DNA of 64,000 nucleotides from Nostoc calcicola FACHB-3891 (GTDB lineage Bacteria; Cyanobacteriota; Cyanobacteriia; Cyanobacteriales; Nostocaceae): the NCBI RefSeq assembly GCF_014697355.1, contig NZ_JACJRQ010000001.1, positions 496,001 through 560,000 on the forward strand, given 5' to 3'. This document shows positions 62,550 to 64,000 of this stretch, in pieces (within the stretch, counting starts at the first letter, position 1; each line of letters starts with the position of its first letter). A program made the translations under genes and the position numbers. Under the pieces are notes generated by a model. It did not search any database. It saw only the letters and a program-made list of their open reading frames with translations, and had not been told where the DNA came from.

Positions 62550-62828
62550 CTAAGATACTTTCGGTTGCTGCCATAGAATGAGTTTCAATTCAGAACAATA
62601 GCAAGTCTCATCAGTGATTTGGTCTTCATGGTCAGCTAGCCAATCATAAATTTGTGCAGCTTTTGCTAATGCCACTTTTTCTGAACGATAAAGTCTAGGA
62701 GTAGGGCAGTAGGCTTGGCCATTAATGTGTATGGCTGCAATCTGATAATAGTCGCTGTATTCACCTTCTGGTATAACTTCTAAAAACCCGTGACTGTAAG
62801 GCTCGATTATTCCTATGTTCATCTGCAA
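62550..62828 (-). CDS. Hypothetical protein
   Basis: A 92-residue soluble protein: MNIGIIEPYSHGFLEVIPEG, then AAIHINGQAYCPTPRLYRSE and AKAAQIYDWLADHEDQITDE. I do not recognise the family; its Glu/Tyr-rich beta character suggests a small cyanobacterial protein. Isolated between a response regulator and a gene remnant. Confidence 0.55.
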   Translation of the reverse strand: MQMNIGIIEPYSHGFLEVIPEGEYSDYYQIAAIHINGQAYCPTPRLYRSEKVALAKAAQIYDWLADHEDQITDETCYCSELKLILWQQPKVS

Positions 62829-63271
62829 CCATCACATTTGAAATTCAGACCACAACAAAGCTGATGCCAGCCAATTCTTGCAAGGATAAGCTGGAATCAG
62901 TAAGGAATGCAGTAGCAACCCCTGTTAATGATTTTGTGTTCCTGACCAATGAAAGTCTGAATTATTAGTCACCGAATTTTAGATTTTAGATTTTGGATTT
63001 TAGATTGTTCGTTGAAAACTTAAAAATGCCTACGGCGGGAAACTACGCATTTTTTGAGAGCGTGTTTATTAGACCTCTTCCAAAAGTCCTTCTTTGCGTT
63101 CTCTTCTGGAGCGCGGCAGTCGCTCATGGGGGAAACCCCCATCGCCCTTGGCGTCTCCCCTTGGGAGAAGACCGCGCTGCCTTGCCTCTGCGCCTCTGCG
63201 TGATACAAATTCATATTTATGCAAGAGGTCTATTCAATAGGACTTGGATAAATACCGTATCGTATAAGTTA
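62829..63271. repeat. Gap with inverse copy of the dispersed repeat
   Basis: No gene. 63109-63203 is the reverse complement of the repeat at 54940-55030, including GGGGGAAACCCCCATCGCC and CCTTGGCGTCTCCCCTTGGG, followed by a CTCTGCGCCTCTGCGTG element. ATTTTAGATTTTGGATTTTA repeats lie at ~62979-63005. Confidence 0.8.
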
Positions 63272-63660
63272 TTAGACATTCTTCAGATTCACTCCGGTTT
63301 GTTTCAATAATGTTTCTACATCATTAGGAGCTGCAAAGGCACTTAAATTATTCTTGTGAAGAGGATGTTCTTTAGGCTTCGCATCGCACGAGTAGCAACA
63401 TTATGCTGATGCCAAGCTTGATAGAAATCGGGGTAAGGCATATTCTGGGCGCATTTCCAGACTAAATTGTAGCACTCATCATTCAATTGCCAATTACCAC
63501 TTAAAGCTTTGATTAACTCAAAGCGATGCTGATTATTTTGTAGAATTTCCTCTAAGCTTTTTGCTACCTTTCTACGAGTTTTTTCATCGAGATGATTTGA
63601 TTGCAGCAGTTGCACTAAAGCTGCGATGAGCTTGTTGAGATTAAGATAAGCTGAAGTCTA
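63272..63660 (-). pseudogene. Remnant of a NACHT/STAND-type NTPase C-terminus
   Basis: Reading from ~63660 downwards, one frame gives NKLIAALVQLLQSNHLDEKT, SLEEILQNNQHRFELIKAL and NLVWKCAQNMPYPDFYQAWH. Such sequence is typical of the C-terminal helical repeats of cyanobacterial NACHT-type proteins. At about 63345 the frame breaks, and an adjacent frame continues with NNLSAFAAPNDVETLLKQTG up to a stop at 63272. An in-frame stop lies above 63660 and no NTPase domain is present. So this is a truncated and frameshifted fragment. Confidence 0.6.
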
Positions 63661-64000
63661 GCGATCGCTGTCCGAGTAGTAATATTGAAACCATAAAGCC
63701 TTTCTGCAAGGAAATTGATTTATCCAGGGTGGTTGTCATAGCCGTACAAATGCCATATTTAGGTAAAAGATACTAGGGACTGGGTAAAAGCAAAAATTGC
63801 TTTCATTGTCGTCAATATGAGTTTTGCCTTCACGAAATTAGTATGACGGACATCATTTATAAGTTTTACCTCAGCATTTGTTACGGGTCGTGATGCGTAA
63901 AGCCCCCGTCATTCATGCGGGGGATATAAGCGAATGGTTGAATTTATTCAACCGCCAAGATTGTATAAAGTTTTTCAACTCCTCTGATATTTTATACCAA
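63661..64000. other. Gene-free end of window with paired hairpins
   Basis: No coding frame is convincing. Hairpin 1: CCCCCG/CGGGGG (63903-63908 and 63918-63923) with a 9-nt loop. Hairpin 2: GGTTGAA/TTCAACC (63936-63953). The arrangement AAGCCCCCG...CGGGGGATA resembles right ends of IS200/IS605-type TnpB elements, but no tnpB is seen upstream. Confidence 0.4.

Overview
The window comes from a filamentous, heterocystous cyanobacterium of the Nostoc type. The evidence is the frequent HIP1 octamer GCGATCGC, heptameric tandem repeats and GGGGAAAGG purine tracts between genes, PATAN-REC and cyanobacteriochrome signalling proteins, a gas-vesicle cluster, and many dispersed cyanobacterial palindromic repeats. 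Species assignment is inference.

Bases 1-16.6 kb are visibly more AT-rich and look like an integrated mobile or plasmid-like element. A compact minus-strand operon (4558 down to 894) encodes a small HTH protein, coiled-coil and membrane proteins and a membrane-anchored P-loop ATPase. Small regulators surround it: RHH proteins, a Cro/CI protein, and 10-bp-phased GTATAAC operators. A 3.8-kb, almost gene-free stretch (about 5.8-9.6 kb) is full of nested inverted repeats, hairpin arrays and strong palindromes. A three-gene phage-tail-like module follows (small protein, tape measure, and a tail hub fused to RlpA-like and M23 domains). The region ends at the 3' end of a tRNA-Ala(CGC) gene, a common integration site. 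No integrase, capsid or terminase gene is visible.

From 16.7 to 24.6 kb lie ordinary chromosomal genes: a HAD-family protein overlapping a methyltransferase, the RNA ligase RtcB interrupted at its metal-binding cysteine by an HNH-bearing intein, an ArfB-like release factor, and a 13-WD40 STAND-type NTPase.

From 25.2 to 37.7 kb is a gas-vesicle cluster in an unusual order: a tandem ArsA/Get3-type ATPase, a GvpV-like protein, an interruption with a pilin-like gene and a GNAT/DUF1778 toxin-antitoxin pair, then gvpG (divergent), gvpN-gvpJ-gvpK-gvpF, a double-AAA CDC48-type ATPase, a second gvpF/L, gvpA and gvpC. GvpN and GvpC share a C-terminal winged-helix-like tail. GvpK ends in a GvpA-like segment.

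From 38.1 to 54.9 kb is a chemotaxis-like phototaxis operon resembling ptx of Nostoc punctiforme: PATAN-REC, CheY, CheW, a soluble MCP with seven GAF domains, CheA-REC, then a second set with a double CheW, a GAF-MCP-like protein and a degenerate CheA. The opposite strand at 55.3-60.6 kb encodes three phototransduction-type proteins: a dual-cysteine cyanobacteriochrome histidine kinase, an Rcp1-like regulator and a hybrid kinase. Together 25-60 kb reads as a buoyancy-plus-phototaxis island, probably serving hormogonia (inference). hisG, an OmpR-type regulator, a hypothetical gene, a frameshifted NACHT-protein remnant and terminal hairpins close the window.
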